This document shows, piece after piece, positions 50,201 to 60,872 of a DNA stretch of 64,000 bases. The notes beneath the pieces were generated by a model that was not told the DNA's origin, made no database searches, and saw only the letters and a list, made by a program, of their open reading frames with translations. Both the position numbers and the translations under genes were made by a program. How positions within the stretch are numbered: the first letter of the stretch is position 1; every line of letters begins with the position of its first letter. The stretch is taken from the NCBI GenBank assembly GCA_963995505.1, contig OZ023183.1, forward strand, positions 12,644,671 to 12,708,670, written 5' to 3'. The DNA is from Hypericum androsaemum (taxonomy: Eukaryota > Streptophyta > Magnoliopsida > Malpighiales > Hypericaceae).

Positions 50201-50480
50201 TCACCGCTTGGGGCCTGCACAACGAGCGCCCGTCAATTAAATCGCCTAATTTAAGCGAGGCTGAACAAAAACGAAAACTAAATAAGGAACGGAATCCCGA
50301 AAAGGTCAGAGAGAAGCGGAGTTATTACATTTTAAGAAGGATGCCGCTTTCTTGTATCAGATCGCAGCCGTAAATTCGGAGGGTAGTTTCGGTAGCCTCC
50401 TCGATTCCGTCTTTCCTCGACGGCGAGTCCTGTAGCTGCTCGTCCGTAAGGTAGAAGTTATCTATCGCCGTGTATATCAT
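47222..50480 (-). CDS. CYCL1-1: cyclin L (arginine-rich cyclin)
   Basis: Nuclear cyclin that partners CDK11/CDKG-type kinases and acts in pre-mRNA splicing; the Arabidopsis homologue is also called RCY1/MOS12. Exons in transcript order: 50480-50329, 50214-50133, 49476-49336, 49192-49023, 48510-48249, 47926-47533, 47428-47393, 47283-47222. All have GT-AG borders and consistent phase, giving 432 residues. The N-terminal [16 protein letters not shown] is followed by the first cyclin box ([36 protein letters not shown]), then the second box (about 130-250, including [17 protein letters not shown] and the plant-type [19 protein letters not shown]). The tail from about 300 is rich in Arg/Asp/Glu/Ser dipeptides and ends [23 protein letters not shown]. 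Start: other in-frame ATGs upstream in the same open frame lack cyclin homology. The 36-nt seventh exon is supported by restoring the conserved tail. RS-type cyclins localise to nuclear speckles. Confidence 0.93.
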
Positions 50481-50662
50481 CGTGATCCCGTCGAAACGGC
50501 GACGTATTTCCGAGTGGAAGAATCTAATCCGGCGGTTGTGCGGTTTTTTTCCCCAGCTCAGAGCCCTAACGCGAAGGGGGTTGGGGTTTGGGAGATGAGA
50601 GCGCGGCGACCTCGTTTCACGAGGGGCAAGTATGTTATGTGCCCGCGTAAGGTGGATAAGAG

Positions 50663-50726
50663 TGGGCCGCTTTGTAAAGGCACGTGTTGGGCCCAAAACT
50701 ATTGTATGGGAGGGTGAAAATGGGCC
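50663..50726 (-). promoter_or_regulatory. cyclin L promoter: site II motifs and G-box
   Basis: Within 180-250 bp of the start codon lie TGGGCC at 50663-50668, CACGTG at 50681-50686, TTGGGCCC at 50688-50695 and TGGGCC at 50721-50726. Clustered TGGGCY elements are typical of promoters of growth-related and RNA-processing genes. No TATA box is obvious. Confidence 0.5.
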
Positions 50727-50869
50727 GAACGAATGGGCGTATTTGACTGAATTACCCTTTTCCCTTGCTCACGCATTTTATTGAAATTGAAATGGAGATC
50801 GAAAAATTTAACGAATTATATAATTTAAAAAAATGCGGTTTGAATCGTTCAGAAGAGCAGCTCATTTTT

Positions 50870-51340
50870 AGGGGTAAAAAAGGTCTCCGGTCGGACCGGA
50901 CAGTTCGCACTGGTTTTGACTTGGACTGTCCAGTCTAACCAGATTTTATCCAAATCAGCAAAAATTAAAATAAAAAAGTCGTATCATATGCTCAATTTCT
51001 CTAAATTACAAAGAAAAATAGATTTTATATGTTATAAATTGGTTGATATTTCTAAAATGTGGATTTTGAAACCTAAATTTGCCTTTTCCATGCATGTTCC
51101 ATGCCTTTTCTTGCATTTTATTGCCTTTTCTTTAATTTTCTTGCCTTATCTTGCCTTTTCCTACCTTTTAATGTCTTTTCTTGTCTGTTCTTGCTTTATC
51201 TTGCCTTTTCTTTCCTCATCTTGCCTTTCTTGCCATTTCATGGCTTTTCCAACCAGTAGTTTGACCAGTCATACCAGACGAACCGAAAAATGGAAAAAAT
51301 CTGACCCTTACCAAAACCCGTATTTTAAAACTATCCTTAT
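50870..51340. mobile_element. MITE-like element related to the GGTCGGACC family
   Basis: The left side carries GGTCGGACCGGACAG, CTGTCCAGTCTAACCAG; the right side carries AACCAGTAGTTTGACCAG, CCAGACGAACCGAAAAA and CCCGTATTTTAAAAC. This resembles the flanks of the MITEs at 26.8 and 40.8 kb. The ends are not sharp and no target-site duplication was found. Confidence 0.35.
51078..51245 (+). repeat. TTGCCTTTTC short tandem repeat
   Basis: Imperfect units of TTGCCTTTTC/TTGCCTTATC of about 10-11 bp, with some GCATG and TCTTTAATTT interruptions. A 160-residue Phe/Leu/Ser-rich frame across it is a product of the repeat. Confidence 0.75.
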
Positions 51341-51814
51341 TAATAAAACTTCGTACACCAACAAAATTAAAGAGAAAATTTATTTTAATATCTTATAATT
51401 TGATGTCTTTGCATGCCATATTTTTGTTGGTTTAAAAATTGTTGAATGGGTGACTATGGTTTATCGTAATGGCCACATCTCGACTTTGACCATTTGTATG
51501 ACAAAAGCAACTCTAATTCCTATATAATGAAAAAAAATCAAAATTTTAAAATAGCAGAAAAAGTAAAGTATTTCTCCTCTCTTCCTTCCACTCGAAAATG
51601 ATGAGATTGTTGATGTGTTACGGGAGTTGACAGTAGCCATGTAACTAGACAGAGTCACAAAAGGAGAACCGTATAAACGAAAAGGATTTAGTTGCTATTG
51701 GAGGGATCCAATCTAAACGAGGAGTAGGCTAGGGAAAACATGATTATAAAGGAAAAAATCAACTTTATTTTATGACTAGCAAAAACGTACGTGCGATACG
51801 AATACCATTCTTTT
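51341..51814. other. intergenic, nothing recognised
   Basis: AT-rich, no gene or repeat structure seen. Confidence 0.5.
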
Positions 51815-52830
51815 CAAAACCTAGGGTTTGGATTTTTCATGTTTGGAGTTTTGGGGTTTGACGTTTTGAGATTTAGGGTTTAAGGTTTGGAGTTTGGGCC
51901 TTGGGGATTCGGGGTTCATGGGTTCGGGTTTTGAGGTCTGGGGTCGGAGTTTGAGGTCTAGGGTTCGGGATCCGGGGATCCGTGTGTCCCGGTGTCTGAG
52001 GGTCCAGGGTCCCGAGGTCTGAGCCTGGAGTCTGGGTCCAGGGTTCAGGGGTACAGGGGCCCAGGGGTCTGGGGTCGTCGGTCGGGGTCCGGCATCCGGC
52101 GTCTGGGGTCATGGGTCCATTGGTCGGGGGTCAGAGTTCGGGGTCTGTGGTCGAGGGTCTGGCGATCAGGTGATCAGCAGGATCGGGGGCTCGGGGTTTG
52201 GGGTCTGGCAATCGGGGGTCCGGGGGTTCGGGGTCCAGGGTGTCCTGGTTCCGGGTGTCCGTGGTCCAGAGTCCGGGGGTTTGCGGTCAGGGCCTTAGGG
52301 TCGACGTTCAGGGTCAAGGATGGAGGTTCGGGGTCTGGGGTTCGAGGTTCGGGGTCTGAGTGGTCACAGGTCTGCGGTCCGTGGTTAAGGGGTTATGGGG
52401 TCGGGTCCAAAGTCTGGGGCCGAGGGTCCGGGGTTCAAAATCGGGGTTCCGGGTTCCCGAGGTCAGGGGATCCGGGGGTTAGGGTAAGGGGCCCGAGGTC
52501 AGTTTTTGGGGTCCGGCATTCGGGTTCCGGGGTCTGGTGGTCGGCAGGGTTGTGTTCAGGGTCGGGGGTCATATGTCCGGAGGTTCGATGGTCGGGGGTC
52601 GAGGGTTGGTGCGGGTGTTCGTGGTCGGGGTGTCATGGGTCTGAGGGTCTGAAATTTGGGGTTCGAGATTTGTGGTCCGGGTGTCCGGGGTCCAGGGATC
52701 CTAGGAAGGGGTACGGAGGTTCGATGTTCGAGGTTGGGGGGTTTGAAGGTTTTGAGTTTCGGGTTTCGGGTTTGGAATTTAAGTTTTGGGTGTAGGATTT
52801 GTGTTTAAGATTTTAGTGTTTCGAAGTAGT
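51815..52830 (+). repeat. degenerate G-rich, telomere-like heptad array
   Basis: About 1 kb of roughly 7-bp units. At the edges they are close to the plant telomere repeat TTTAGGG (GATTTAGGGTTTAAGG at the left, GGGTTTCGGGTTTGG at the right). In the core they become GGGGTCC, GGGGTTC, GGGTCTG and similar. G is almost confined to the plus strand. An open frame of 267 codons (51992-52795) exists only because the units rarely contain stops; it is not a gene. The array could be a very diverged interstitial telomeric tract or an unrelated G-rich minisatellite. Confidence 0.75.
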
Positions 52831-53215
52831 TTTGACATTTTCATATGTAACATCAAACCACCTAAAAAGGAAATTCTCTTTATTATAGTAAGATGTTTTG
52901 GATTTTTTATTGTATAAGAGCTAGGAGATATTTTATCACTCAATGTAAAAAAAGATAAATATCTATCATTGAGTCGTCATTTTTTAACCATAAGTTATTA
53001 TTAGGTGCCTCGATTAGGCGATGACAAGGGCCCAACAGTACCAAATAGATAATACAAAATGGTCGCGCGAATAACAACTTATAATGTTAGAGATTACTTA
53101 AGGAAACTTTAGAAAATGTGAAATTATGTTGTAGTTAGTGCTACACCATATTGCATTTACTAGTATAATTTAGAGTTTAGTGATATCATTGAGTATTTAG
53201 TATTACACCATTTAG
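52831..53215. other. intergenic, nothing recognised
   Basis: AT-rich. The phrase TTTAGTGATAT recurs several times between about 53170 and 53230; one of these became the target of the next insertion. Confidence 0.45.
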
Positions 53216-53232
53216 CGTTTAGTGATATTATT

Positions 53233-53820
53233 ATTTTTTATGGAAAAAAAATTTTATTAATAAAAAGAAAAGGATACAGAAGGTGATTAGAAGTGAGAGG
53301 AAAGGGATGAGAAGAGAGACCTGCTAAAGGAAACTAAAGAAATCACCAATGTAAATAGGTGACTAAACTACTAAAGTCTACTACATAACTAGTAACCCGA
53401 CTCTAGTAACCCACAAGCCTGGTAGTCAAGAGCGGTCAGTTTTCCTAAAAGGCAACCATCGGCCGGAGCGCATCAAATGTAATATGCATCATACTCCAAC
53501 CAACGTACATCCTCGCCGGTATAAGGAGTCTCAAACCTCTTCCTCGCTTGAGAGCGACTGTTCTTGGCGGGCAGGAGATATAGCTCATCATCCTCATCGT
53601 ACCTAAGCTCCTCCTCCATCCAATGAGTCTTCGCCATCTTAACCATCTTCGACATGAATAACATCGAAGGCTCATCAATGTCTACAACCCCCATAGCTTC
53701 GGTTTCCTTGACACCCGGGATCGGAAGTGGCTTTGTAGATGACAAAGCAGAGGCCCAACTGAGAAAGGATGGTAAAGGACCCTGTAAATCTTGCTGCCCC
53801 GAGCACAAGGCTGCAATAAT
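53233..53820 (-). mobile_element. retroposon with perfect 17-bp target-site duplication
   Basis: Flanked by CGTTTAGTGATATTATT at 53216-53232 and again at 53821-53837. Its plus-strand left end is T/A-rich (TTTTTTATGG...TTTTATTAATAAAAAGAAAA), so the element lies on the minus strand with its 3' end at the left. A minus-strand frame (53808-53473) reads to a C-terminus LPAKNSRSQARKR, then YTGEDVRWLEYDAYYI. The same C-terminal pattern occurs in the retroposon at 61 kb. Length and 17-bp duplication fit a 5'-truncated LINE-mobilised insertion. I do not recognise the protein; it is not RT or RNase H. Confidence 0.8.
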
Positions 53821-53879
53821 CGTTTAGTGATATTATTTAACGTTTAAAAAAAGGCTATCAGATTTTTAAAGCCCAGGTT

Positions 53880-54960
53880 GATCTTCATGTCCCTACAACT
53901 GCTACTAATCCTAACTTCTCTTCTGTTGGCGCAGGTTTTTAGCTAAAGTTGTGGTTGGTGGTTGCTCAACCAAAGATCTTACATTTTGTTTGGAGAGCTG
54001 CTCAAAATTACCTTCCAACAACAGCGAATTTGCACCAGAAAAACTTAAATCTATCTCCACTTTGCAAACTTTGTTGTTTGGTGGATGAATCTATCGAACA
54101 TCTCCTGTTTGAATGCTCTTATGCTCGGACGGCTTGGTTTGGCAGCCCCTTTGGCCTTTGGTTCGATCCCATTGTGCATTTCAGTTTTACGGGATGATTG
54201 AATGCTTTGTTTGATGTTTCTCCCTCTGCTTCGAATGGGAGAACGTTGTCTTTTGATGTGCATATATGTTGGTATATTTGGTTATCTAGGAACAAGTTTA
54301 TTTTTGATGATCTTAAACTTGATGCTCGAGGTATTGTTATTCAAGCCTATTACTTTTGCGATGAAACTTTGCAGAACTTAGGTTCTACAAGACACGTCGC
54401 TTTGAGTATCAACTCAACTACAACTTCTTGGATTACTCCGGAACTCAGAACCTTGAAGTTCAACTGTGATGCATCTTGGTTCAAATATTCATGTTCCTCA
54501 GGTATCACATTGGTTATTAGAAACTCAGATGGCCTTCTCCTTGAATGTCAGGCTTCGCAAATAGCAGCTTCCTCTCTACTGAAAGCAGAAATTCTTGCGC
54601 TTCAGGATACTATCAGGATTATCCAACTTCGCTTTGATCAAGTGGCAATGACGATAGAAACTGATTGCTGGCTAGCATACATCTTCTGACATAACCTCAT
54701 CCTCATGTCTCTTGGCAACTTGAGATGCTAATCCTGGATCTCCGAGAAGATTTATGCTTGCTCCCGCTTTGTACTCTTAACCTTATTAGCCGTCTGCAAA
54801 ACCATGTTGCTGATTTGGTTTGTAAGAATTGTAGACTTGGTACTTTACCTGAGGACTGGATTAGCATCCATCCTCTCGAGCTTGATGCTCTTTATTATTC
54901 TGACTTCCCGACCTAGGTCGTTTTAATATTACAAGGTTATTTCTAAAAAAAACTAAAGAG
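53880..54960 (+). mobile_element. LINE 3' fragment (zinc-finger RVT and RNase H regions)
   Basis: Broken ORF2 tail of a plant L1-type LINE. Seen in order: PKILHFVWRAAQNYLPTTANL with C.LC..VDESIEHLLFECSYARTAWF (53949-54197), WYIWLSRNKFIFDD, an RNase H-like core (LKFNCDASWF..., LLKAEILALQDTI, IETDCW; 54198-54689), and after a frameshift NHVADLVCKN and the typical end HPLELDALYYSDFP (to 54916). A stop at 54195-54197 and the later frameshift kill it. An A7 run at about 54948-54954 may be the tail. Confidence 0.88.
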
Positions 54961-56692
54961 AGAATATTATCTTTAAAAAAATGGTGTTTATTAGTGTCAT
55001 TTAATGTTTAGTAATATATTATGTTGTATTTAATGGTATCATTTAGCAATTAGTGTACCATATTTTTTTGCGTGGAAGATGATCTTAGGTGGTGTTATTC
55101 ACAAAGCACAAGATATTTACTGGACTCAGTATAATGTGAATATCGAGAATGTATTAACATTGTCAATTATTCATTAGAACTATACCATTCTTTATTTTGT
55201 TCATTTATATTCTAAATGAAGTATTGAATGAATTCAATATTAATTCTTATAACAGTGTTTTCTCTTATTTTCTTTGATTTTTTGTCTATCTTTTTTGTTA
55301 TTACGCTACCCGAGACCTATAATTGATCTGATGAGAAATGATTCTATCCTTTTTGTATCTCCAATTCAGGAGAAGCGTATTAGAGGGAGCGCCCATTCCA
55401 TCCTATTATAAGTATGCAACTACATCAAACTATAAGTAAAAAATAGATTTTCCTCCGAAATTAATGACATAACATTATTGACACATAACATTGACACGTA
55501 AAGTTAATAATCGCTACTTGCTAGCTTATTTAACCGGTAGCTGCTTATTATCTTTAAGCAATAAAACATATTACCAGTAGAAATCAAGCTAACGGAATTA
55601 CAATGTCTGATCTACCAAACAGGCTACATGTTCTTTTTCGAAAGATGCAATACTGAATTAATTATTGGCTACAAGAAAAAATTGCAGCTGCCAGCAAAGA
55701 ATCACATTGCAGAATGTGTTATAACAAAAATAAAATAATGAATTGGTTGCGTCCTGGTAACGTGCTCTTTTTGTTTACCTTCTAGACGTTTCTGACGTAT
55801 TTAAACATTATTTATTTTTTTTCTCTAAAATAGTAAATATCACATGTTACAACGACCAAATTTCGTCTCTACTTTGCAGTTTTCACCACCGGCCCTTCTC
55901 TCTATTTTGACTTCACGTGGCCCACGACCACCGGCTCTTCAAAGCCGATGGATCAATTCCACTTAAACCGTAAAATGATATAAAAAAAGGTGTCGTATTT
56001 GGCGACAACGGTGCTACTGGAGATTACAGAGTTATAATTGAGATATTTTGTCAAAAACATTATTCAAATATCGATAATATATCATTTAGAGAAATTGATA
56101 TTTCAATATGGTATTTTTAAATACCAACTCATGTATGGTCTGATAGATACGGTGTCAGTCCTTAAGCATGAAGTGGGATGATCGAATCCCATGACCGTCT
56201 AAAATCCGAAATTGTGAAAACAATTTAAATCTTACCAAAAAAATATGATATTTTTAAATTATGAAAGAGTGGTGCTTACTCGATCAAACTACAAAATATT
56301 AAAGAGAACTTATACTAAAATGAACTTCGTTAGAGATTTTAGAAAATCACATAGCAATAATTCTTGAGTTGATATTATTTAAAATACAGCAATTTAAAAT
56401 ACGTATTGGATAAAATTGATATCATTCAATTATTCTACATAATATTAATATAGATTAATTGACTAAGTAAATATCCTCGCTCAATATAATATCATTATGG
56501 ATATACAAATGAAAAGGATGAAAGCCTAAAAATATACATACCCATTTTAAATTGAATATGATTGCATCGCAATTCCCGAGGTAGTTTTAGAAGAACATAC
56601 GAAAATTAAAATAAGTAAAAAAATATGTACTATTTGACAAGGTTAGCATATTTCTTAATTTTCTTTCAACAACGAAAACTAAATATAAAATA
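54961..56692. other. intergenic, AT-rich
   Basis: No gene supported. One possible tRNA-derived trace is listed separately. The rest is low-complexity AT-rich sequence. Confidence 0.45.
56130..56250 (+). repeat. possible SINE remnant
   Basis: TGGTCTGATAGATACGG (56136-56152) resembles a pol III A box and GATGATCGAATCCC (56177-56190) resembles a B box, at tRNA-like spacing. No full tRNA cloverleaf can be drawn and there is no clear tail. Weak support. Confidence 0.25.
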
Positions 56693-58076
56693 GAAAAAAA
56701 ATACACTTTAGTACTTTGTAGTTTGACGCTTTCCAAATTTAGGATGTATGATTTAAAATTTTATTTTCAAACCCTGTGGGCTGTGGCTTTTTTTGCTCAG
56801 ACACGTCTTAGTCCCGGGCAGCTCGGGTCGCTGCCCCACCATTTGACCCTCCATGTAGGCTCCACATTCACCAAAACGATTTCGTTTGGCAACCTACTTG
56901 GACTAAGTCGTAGCTTATGTGGCGTGTGGTAAATTACCAAATTAATCTCATATAAGTTTTTTTTATAGAAAAATCCTTTCGTTCTCCTCCTCTCGTTCTT
57001 CTTCCTTCGTCATTCTCTCTCTCTATCATCCTCCTCCTCCTCCTCTCTCTCTTTCTCACTCAAATTGAACATCAAAAACAAAATTGAGCAAAGTAAGTCG
57101 AAGGGATGATGCAGTAGATCTCTGCCAGAAAGGGACAACGCCGTAGCAGACCTACCCAGTCCTGATCGAAGTCGCCTTCACCACCCAGCCTCGACCTGGC
57201 TATGTCTCCACGCCCGAGAACTTCCTGGTGGCTCCCTCACCAACCAGGATCGACCCAGCTCCGTCCTTCACGAAGGTCCCGACTCTGCCTCTCTCTTTCT
57301 TTCTCACTCAAATGGAAAGGGACGACCTTGTCGATGTCAGGTACTTCTTCTTCTTCCTCCTATGAATTTTCTTCTTCCACCATTGTTGCAGGTAATTAAA
57401 GCTTTAACAAATTTCTCCTCCATCTCTAGGGTTTGACTCCATGATATTTCCACTCTTCTCGAGCGATTTGCTAGGATCGATGACAGCTCCTCGATTTGCA
57501 CATGCACTGAATTTCCTCAATGCACTGTATTTCGGAGATTTACATGGTGGCGACGTGTGCGTCCAGTGGTTCCTTCCTTTCTTCATTTTAAGGTAAGTGA
57601 TCCCCTTCCATGGAATCTTGAAATTCCTCGTCTAAATATTTATGGTGAGGGTCCACCTTGCACTTTTTGGCACATGCAGCGTCTAGAATGTGGACTAGGT
57701 ATAGCTTTCCATCCACTTTCACTTGAAGGCTTTTCACGAAGGAGGATAGAGAGAGAGAATGACGAAGGAAGAAGAAAGAAGAAAGAGAGGAGGAGAATGG
57801 AAGGTTTTTTTAAAATATAAAGTAATTTAGGGTTAATTTGTTATTTTTCCATACGCCACGTCAGTAAGACTTAGTCATGTAGGACGTCAAACGACGTTAT
57901 TTTGGGGGATGTGGACCCTGCGTGGAGGACCACATGGCGGGGCAGCTACCCGGGCTGCCCAGGACTGAGATGTATCCGAGCAAAAAAAAATCACACGGCT
58001 TGAAAATGACATTTTAAACCACACGGCCTAAATTTGAAAAGCGGCAAATTATAGGGTACTAAAGTATACTTTTTCC
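56693..58076. mobile_element. Mutator-type element with ~345-bp inverted arms
   Basis: Perfect 9-bp target-site duplication TATAAAATA at 56684-56692 and 58077-58085. The ends read GAAAAAAAATACACTTTAGTA (left) and, in reverse complement, GGAAAAAGTATACTTTAGTA (right). Arms run over about 56693-57040 and 57740-58076. They contain CCCGGGCAGC and terminate inward in a polypyrimidine tract (CTCTCTCTCTATCATCC). The interior is GC-richer with an internal direct repeat TCTCTTTCTTTCTCACTCAAAT-like; no recognisable gene or transposase. Same family as the elements at 60.9 and 63.2 kb. Confidence 0.92.
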
Positions 58077-59600
58077 TATAAAATATGCAGAAAAAGGGCC
58101 GAGAAAGAGAATGGTTTGCAACTGCAAGTCCTGCAGATTGTTTCCATCTTCCACTATATGTCAAGCAATCACAACTTCTATCAACCCACTCAACACATGT
58201 TTAACAACCAAAAAGAAATCTCAAGACGGCATTTTAATTAGCTAATTTATTGTCCAATAACAATTAATTTCTCGGATCTAGCTATTGCTATTCTTCTCTC
58301 GTTGTGTTATCTCCTTAAATTTATTTTCTTTCAGAAAGATTTGTTAATTATTTGCTGTCTCCATTTGACAATAGCTATCTATGTACAAGAATTCAACAGC
58401 ACAAGGGCGATGTACAGATACCAGATGTAGCAAGTGCTTTCAAAATAAATAAATAAAAGCCATATCCTTCTCATAGTAAATTATTTATTGCTAGAGAGGT
58501 GAACAATTTTCTTGTAAAGGTACTAAAAGAAAGTATGTTTGAAATCGAACGTACTTTCTTTTATGTATTAACATTGCTTTGATGTAACGAAACATTATGC
58601 AAAGTAAACCTCTATGGATAACAAAAAGTTAAGTGTATCTCAAATCTATAACTGTTTGGCGATTGAAGATTTTCTACTATCACATACACATATATATATG
58701 TATAACGTGGATTATAACAAATTACAATCTAGAAATCATATGATAATTAACGTTAAATAAATTCACGAATGAATTCGTTTAAACATAAATACACTTACTT
58801 GTTGTAGTGCAGTATCCACAGGATCGTAACGGATTCTTGTCACCGGTCGGTTCTTGCTCACGGTATGTCGGAGTCAAGAACAATTTCCACGACCTCTATT
58901 TGCCTTGGAGATAAATCGAGAATTCAGGAATCAAAAACGTATTTTGCCCTTTGAGTTTGTGTTACGTGAATCCCCTTCACCCTCTTACCCATTCCTTCTC
59001 ATTCTCCTCACATTTAAGGAGAGTAGATCCACCAACAATCCCACCATTATGGTGGAGTCATATTTTATGGTGCCAAAGCACCTATTAGTGGCTTGCCCAC
59101 TAATGGAGGATAATAGGGAGTGGAATGGATAATCATGAGTGGAATATTCCAACAGCGATCGATTGATAGACCGGAGTATTTATTTTTTATAAGTTGAATT
59201 TGATAAAAAAAATGAATTTTTAGTTATTTTTACTCAAATCTCAACCTCTTCTTCATACCGGTATTTTTATTATGTAATATATTAAATTTACCGATAGTGA
59301 ATCGAACCCAGACTCAATTCTCGTAATCTCAATGTCTTGTTGATGAGTCATCCGCTAAGTCAAACAATTAATTATTTATTAAATCTTCAATAACGTGAGT
59401 GGTTCTACGTTACGTGCCCCTAGTATCGTTTTTCCTTTTGTTGAATATTTGTCTAATTCCGGTGCGCATACGTCTCGCGAAAACTTGTGGCAGGGCTAGT
59501 TTTCAGTTTCTGTAATTTTAGTATTTTACCTCGTTCGTAACATATTGTATGATGGGTATGGAGACTATGTTTTTTTTTGAAGTTGTTGAGGAAATAAGTG
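58077..59600. other. intergenic, no gene
   Basis: AT-rich sequence. At about 59290-59370 the strings GTGAATCGAACCCAGACTC and GATGAGTCATCCGCTAAGTC resemble a tRNA-type B box and acceptor-side sequence in reverse orientation, possibly an old SINE. The 92-residue frame at 58854-59132 has no family resemblance. Confidence 0.4.
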
Positions 59601-60235
59601 AACAATAATCCGAGATGGATTCGGAGTGATCGTCCCAAGGACGGTCTATACTAAGGCTAAAGCTAGAGCTATTCTACAGACTATACTAGGCTACGGAAAG
59701 AAAAAACAACAAGATAGTGAAGAAGTTGTTGTGTTGTGTTGGTGGCCTAACTTTGGCCTCCAAGTTAAGAGAAATCCCCACTAGGCCGCCTCCATTCACC
59801 CGGCTTGGAATAGGAATTAGCTAAAACGTCCTTCCAAAGTAAGAAAATTCGTCCCGAATGAATATATTGCTTCCAAATCAACCCGGCTCAGACAAAGAAA
59901 ATCCAAGCATTTTCCCCGAATGACCAGATCTCGTCCTCCAATAGAAATATCTCGATCGTGCCGCCAAGCAACCGTGGCCTAAAGAGGAACCTACTAAGTC
60001 TTGCCCGAATCTCGGGAATCCCGGCTCAACTTAGGAAAACATAAGCCGTCTCAACTTTCTTGAACCTTCTATGTAAAACCTCGTCTTAAGCCCGTCATCG
60101 TCCACATTATCTTTTAAAGCACTCATCCGGATCACCCCTTCGGAAACCCAAAGCGCCCTATCGGGCTCCCGCCTAATGGGCCAAAGCACCCTATCGGGCT
60201 TTGGGCCGAGGCGCCCTACCGGTCCTAAAAAATAA
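59601..60235. other. unassigned moderately GC-rich segment
   Basis: Unlike its AT-rich surroundings. It contains the repeated phrase GCGCCCTA(T/C)CGG and many CCCGGCT/CCCGAA strings. A 107-residue minus-strand frame (60031-60354) overlaps it without recognisable motif. It may be part of an old retrotransposon non-coding region. Confidence 0.35.
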
Positions 60236-60696
60236 GTGACTGATTCCTTGAATAAAGCTGCTAATTTTGCTTCCCGCTCTCCACATGTTGTCTCCTCTGA
60301 TGGTATCCAGTCATCAGATAGGGATTCGAAAAATAGTCCCAGGTGGGCAGACATATTGGACGATGATTTTGTTCCTCCACCACCTTCACGAGCATCGAAA
60401 TATCTGAAGAATATGGTTGAAAAAGATCCTTTTCCTAGGACTTCTGTCCTGACAAGGGCTATAAAGAGGAACTTGAAGAAAAAGAAATAGTTTCTTGTTT
60501 AGGCAACCATCTAATCTTGACTTTCCGACTTGTGGGTTAGCCTGGGTAGAGTTATTAGTTATGGCAGCGGATTGGCTAGTATCTAGCTTCCTATTTTCGC
60601 CTGGAGGTTTTAAATATTTCCCTTTTCTTTTTCCCTTCTTGTAAATTTTTTATTTCTTTTGGTAATAAAGGTCCCGTAATTTAGTTAAAAAAAACT
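60236..60696 (+). mobile_element. possible retroposed fragment with poly(A) end
   Basis: An 84-residue frame (60236-60490) includes SPRWADILDDDFVPPPPSRA and ends in Lys repeats. It is followed by a 200-bp T-rich trailer with GGTAATAAAGG and an A7-8 run at about 60689-60696, which looks like the 3' end of a retroposed transcript. No target-site duplication found. Not recognised; acidic PRW..IL phrases of this style occur in plant LINE ORF1 proteins, but that is only a suggestion. Confidence 0.35.
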
Positions 60697-60872
60697 CGAG
60701 TTTCAATTTTTAAAAACATAATAGTCTTAATTTTTTTGTTGGGAGAGCTTTATCACTTTTCAAAAGTACAATCAACTTGAACTTGAAATAGTCGACGTAT
60801 TAGATACCCGGATACAAAAATGATATAAAAAACATAGTGTGAAAATGCCTAATATGTTAAAGAGAAATAAAA

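Noticed and set aside
50916..51398. 160-codon Phe/Leu/Ser/Cys-rich frame resembling a membrane protein
   Set aside because: Generated by the TTGCCTTTTC tandem repeat; no family resemblance.
51992..52795. 267-codon open frame, Gly/Ser/Arg/Trp-rich
   Set aside because: Lies wholly in the G-rich heptad array. The composition and period follow the repeat, with no start context, intron or domain.
59285..59370. tRNA gene in reverse orientation
   Set aside because: Only B-box-like and partial arm sequences; no complete cloverleaf, so at most a SINE trace.
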